Source of the DNA: Oscillospiraceae bacterium
GTDB taxonomy: Bacteria > Bacillota_A > Clostridia > Oscillospirales > Ruminococcaceae
DNA length: 6,758 nt
Direction of reading: 5' to 3'
Assembly (NCBI GenBank): GCA_018109965.1
Contig: JAGBFE010000061.1
Coordinates: 1-6,758 of the forward strand
Part shown: one piece after another, positions 5,214 through 6,758 of the stretch
How positions within the stretch are numbered: the first letter of the stretch is position 1
How the letters are laid out: every line of letters starts with the position of its first letter
Program-made: the position numbers and the translations under genes
Notes under the pieces: generated by a model
What the model saw: only the letters and a program-made list of their open reading frames with translations
The model's database searches: none
What the model was told of the DNA's origin: nothing

Positions 5214-5450
5214 TCATTTATCAGAATAAAAAATATTTGCAATCAAAAGATTTAGTACACCTCTGAACAGAAACAATACCCCCCATATAGCAAAAAGCAT
5301 TGTCATAAAAGGTTTGCCGGGGGTATGCTGCCACACAATTGTAAACCAGCCTGCAGGGGTTGAATAATGATAAAGTATGTAAGAAAAGGCAAAAATTGCA
5401 AATGCCAGCGCAAAGGACCACAAAGATAATTTTTTGAAGTTGTTTTTCAT
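5214..5450 (-). CDS. Small two-TM membrane protein, unrecognised
   Basis: A 78-aa predicted protein with a Lys-rich N-terminus (KNNFKK), a hydrophobic segment at about 8-27, a 20-residue polar/aromatic loop containing STPAGWFTIVWQHTPGKPF, and a second hydrophobic segment at about 49-71. The positive-inside rule suggests both ends are cytoplasmic with the loop outside. I do not recognise the family. It lies 51 bp after the rRNA methyltransferase stop and 4 bp before the APH-fold kinase, all on the same strand, so it is probably co-transcribed. No good ribosome binding site precedes the ATG at 5450, which weakens the start call. The sustained hydrophobic pattern and tight junction with the kinase argue that it is a real gene. 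Confidence 0.68.
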   Translation of the reverse strand: MKNNFKKLSLWSFALAFAIFAFSYILYHYSTPAGWFTIVWQHTPGKPFMTMLFAIWGVLFLFRGVLNLLIANIFYSDK

Positions 5451-5501
5451 AAATGTTGTCAGATGTTTAGTGGTTTGTTAAATTTAAAAGTTGAATTAAA
5501 A

Positions 5502-6758
5502 TCAGCGAGTCAATAAAACTACGCATTCGCAGTGCTTTGTGCGGGGGAACATATCAAAAGGCTGTATAAACTGTACACTATAGCCTTTTTCAACAAGATA
5601 TTTGCAGTCGCGTGCAGCTGTTGAAGGATTACAGCTTATCATTGCAATACGGCTTGGGGCCATTTCCACAACAGCATCAAGGGTGTTTTCGTCACAGCCT
5701 TTGCGTGCAGGGTCAAGAACAATAGCAGTAGGGCGGAACCCTTCCTTTACAAGCAGCTGTGCAGCTTCGCCTGCATCGGAACAGATGAAACGGGCGTTTT
5801 CAATTCCGTTTTGTTTTGCATTTTCTTTAGCGTTTGTGATAGCTTCGGGGATGATTTCAACGCCAATAAGTGTTTTTACTTCTTTTGCCATAGAAAGCCC
5901 TATTGTGCCTGCACCGCAATAAAGGTCAAGCAGAATATCATCTTTGTTAAGTTTGAGGGCATCCTTGGCAATAGTATAAAGTTTTTCTGCACCTTCACGG
6001 TTAACCTGATAAAAAGAGTGGGGACTGAGTGTGATTTTTACACCGCACAGCACGTCACAGATGGTTTCATCACCGTAAAGGACGATATTTTCATCGCCCA
6101 GAATAACATTGGTGTTTTTATCGTTGATGTTAAGCACAACGGTTGCAATCATCGGATATCTGGCAACAAGGTCGTTTACCAGTACATCAAGTTTCCATAC
6201 TTTTTTTCTGGTGGAAACAAGGCAGACCATAAGCTGGTCAGTTACTTCACCGTAACGGAAATATATATGGCGGATAAGTCCTGTAAACTTTTCTTCATCA
6301 TAGGCCCTGATGCCAAGCTCATTCATGCGCTTTACAATATATTCTGCAATTTCATTTAGCAGTTCAGGCTGCAAAAGGCAGTCATTGCAGGGAATAATAC
6401 GGTGTGAACGCTGTGCAAAAAAGCCTGTTATTGCTTTGCTGTTTTCATCCTTGCGCACAGGGAACTGCGCTTTGTTGCGGTATCTGTGAACTTTGTCACA
6501 GGACAGGCAGTTATTTACAGGTGTGCTGATTTTGCCGATGCGTTCAAAGCAGCCTTTTACAAAGTTTGTTTTTGCACGTTTTTCTGCTTCATAGCTGATG
6601 TGCAAAAAGTCACATCCACCACATTTTGAAAAGTTTGGACATTGGTTTTCAATACGGTCGGGTGATGGTGCAACAATTTCTTCGATTTTACCAAAGCAAT
6701 AGGATGATAAAACCTTTAAAATTTTAACTTTACATACATCACCAACAGCACTCATAGG
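5502..6758 (-). CDS. rlmD: 23S rRNA (uracil-C5)-methyltransferase, RlmD/RlmCD (RumA) family, N-terminus outside window
   Basis: About 418 codons are visible and the frame runs off the right edge. The Met encoded at 6755 is probably internal, because it lies inside the TRAM domain: Pro-Met-Ser-Ala-Val-Gly-Asp fits the family's usual 'VP-Ala-x-x-Gly-Asp' stretch. Numbering from that Met, C39, C45, C48 (NFSKCGGC) and C126 (DCLLQP) match the four ligands of the RumA [4Fe-4S] cluster. SPHSFYQVN, DLYCGAGTIG (277-286) and VLDPARKG form the SAM-binding and catalytic core. Cys375 in SCNPST is the nucleophile and Glu410 the expected base. The enzyme makes 5-methyluridine in 23S rRNA: U1939 for RlmD, and U747 plus U1939 for the Bacillota RlmCD type. 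Which applies cannot be settled here, and a TrmA-like tRNA role is less likely. No terminator follows, so it may be co-transcribed with the three downstream genes. Confidence 0.92.
   Translation of the reverse strand, partial: PMSAVGDVCKVKILKVLSSYCFGKIEEIVAPSPDRIENQCPNFSKCGGCDFLHISYEAEKRAKTNFVKGCFERIGKISTPVNNCLSCDKVHRYRNKAQFPVRKDENSKAITGFFAQRSHRIIPCNDCLLQPELLNEIAEYIVKRMNELGIRAYDEEKFTGLIRHIYFRYGEVTDQLMVCLVSTRKKVWKLDVLVNDLVARYPMIATVVLNINDKNTNVILGDENIVLYGDETICDVLCGVKITLSPHSFYQVNREGAEKLYTIAKDALKLNKDDILLDLYCGAGTIGLSMAKEVKTLIGVEIIPEAITNAKENAKQNGIENARFICSDAGEAAQLLVKEGFRPTAIVLDPARKGCDENTLDAVVEMAPSRIAMISCNPSTAARDCKYLVEKGYSVQFIQPFDMFPRTKHCECVVLLTR

Noticed and set aside
5210..5242. A longer N-terminus for the second APH-fold kinase from a TTG at 5242
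   Set aside because: It would overlap the small membrane protein gene and uses a rare start with no ribosome binding site. The ATG at 5209 directly after that gene's stop is simpler.
5478..5487. A perfect 10-bp palindrome TTAAATTTAA between the rRNA methyltransferase and the small membrane protein gene
   Set aside because: It is all A and T, has no loop or adjacent T-run, and is unremarkable in this composition; it is not a terminator.
5811..6359. A 182-codon open frame on + opposite the rRNA methyltransferase gene
   Set aside because: It is an antisense shadow of a gene with intact Fe-S, SAM and catalytic motifs. It shows no ribosome binding site or recognisable domain.

Overview
The window is AT-rich, low-GC DNA with strong AGGAG-type ribosome binding sites and short gene spacing. 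Its protein repertoire includes a CarD-like RNA polymerase-binding regulator, a DUF4298-like protein, a TIGR04076-like domain, aminoglycoside-phosphotransferase-like kinases, and a CcdA plus membrane-anchored thioredoxin pair. This suggests a Gram-positive Clostridia member (Bacillota), perhaps a gut Oscillospirales/Ruminococcaceae-like lineage. The lineage is inferred from gene content and base composition, not from a marker gene.

Layout, left to right. (1) The 3' end of a pyruvate kinase gene on + runs to 237 and ends in a strong hairpin terminator that also serves the convergent gene. (2) On -, a 344-aa APH/choline-kinase-fold protein (303-1337) has its own promoter candidate. (3) On -, a CarD-family regulator (1501-2013) has its own terminator and promoter candidate. 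(4) A divergent, repeat-rich intergenic region (2014-2318) separates carD-like from (5) a + strand two-gene operon, ccdA (2319-2978) and a membrane-anchored thioredoxin (2991-3608). (6) A shared bidirectional terminator at 3622-3650 divides this operon from a - strand run of four genes. In transcription order these are an RlmD/RlmCD-type 23S rRNA uracil methyltransferase (cut by the right edge), a two-TM small membrane protein, a second APH-fold kinase, and a fusion of a DUF4298-like and a TIGR04076-like domain.

How the genes work together. CcdA should carry electrons from cytosolic thioredoxin across the membrane to the anchored WCGPC thioredoxin, giving an outward-facing thiol reductant. 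No cytochrome c gene is visible. The last three genes of the left-pointing run are tightly packed: a 4-bp gap between the small protein and the kinase, and a 22-bp overlap between the kinase and the fusion gene. They look translationally coupled, and their joint function is unknown.

Most of the window is ordinary chromosomal content. The items most worth a second look are the DUF4298-TIGR04076 fusion with a plausible internal start, its coupling to the kinase and small membrane protein, and the repeats and dyads between carD-like and ccdA. I see no tRNA, rRNA, CRISPR array, transposase, phage gene or attachment site.
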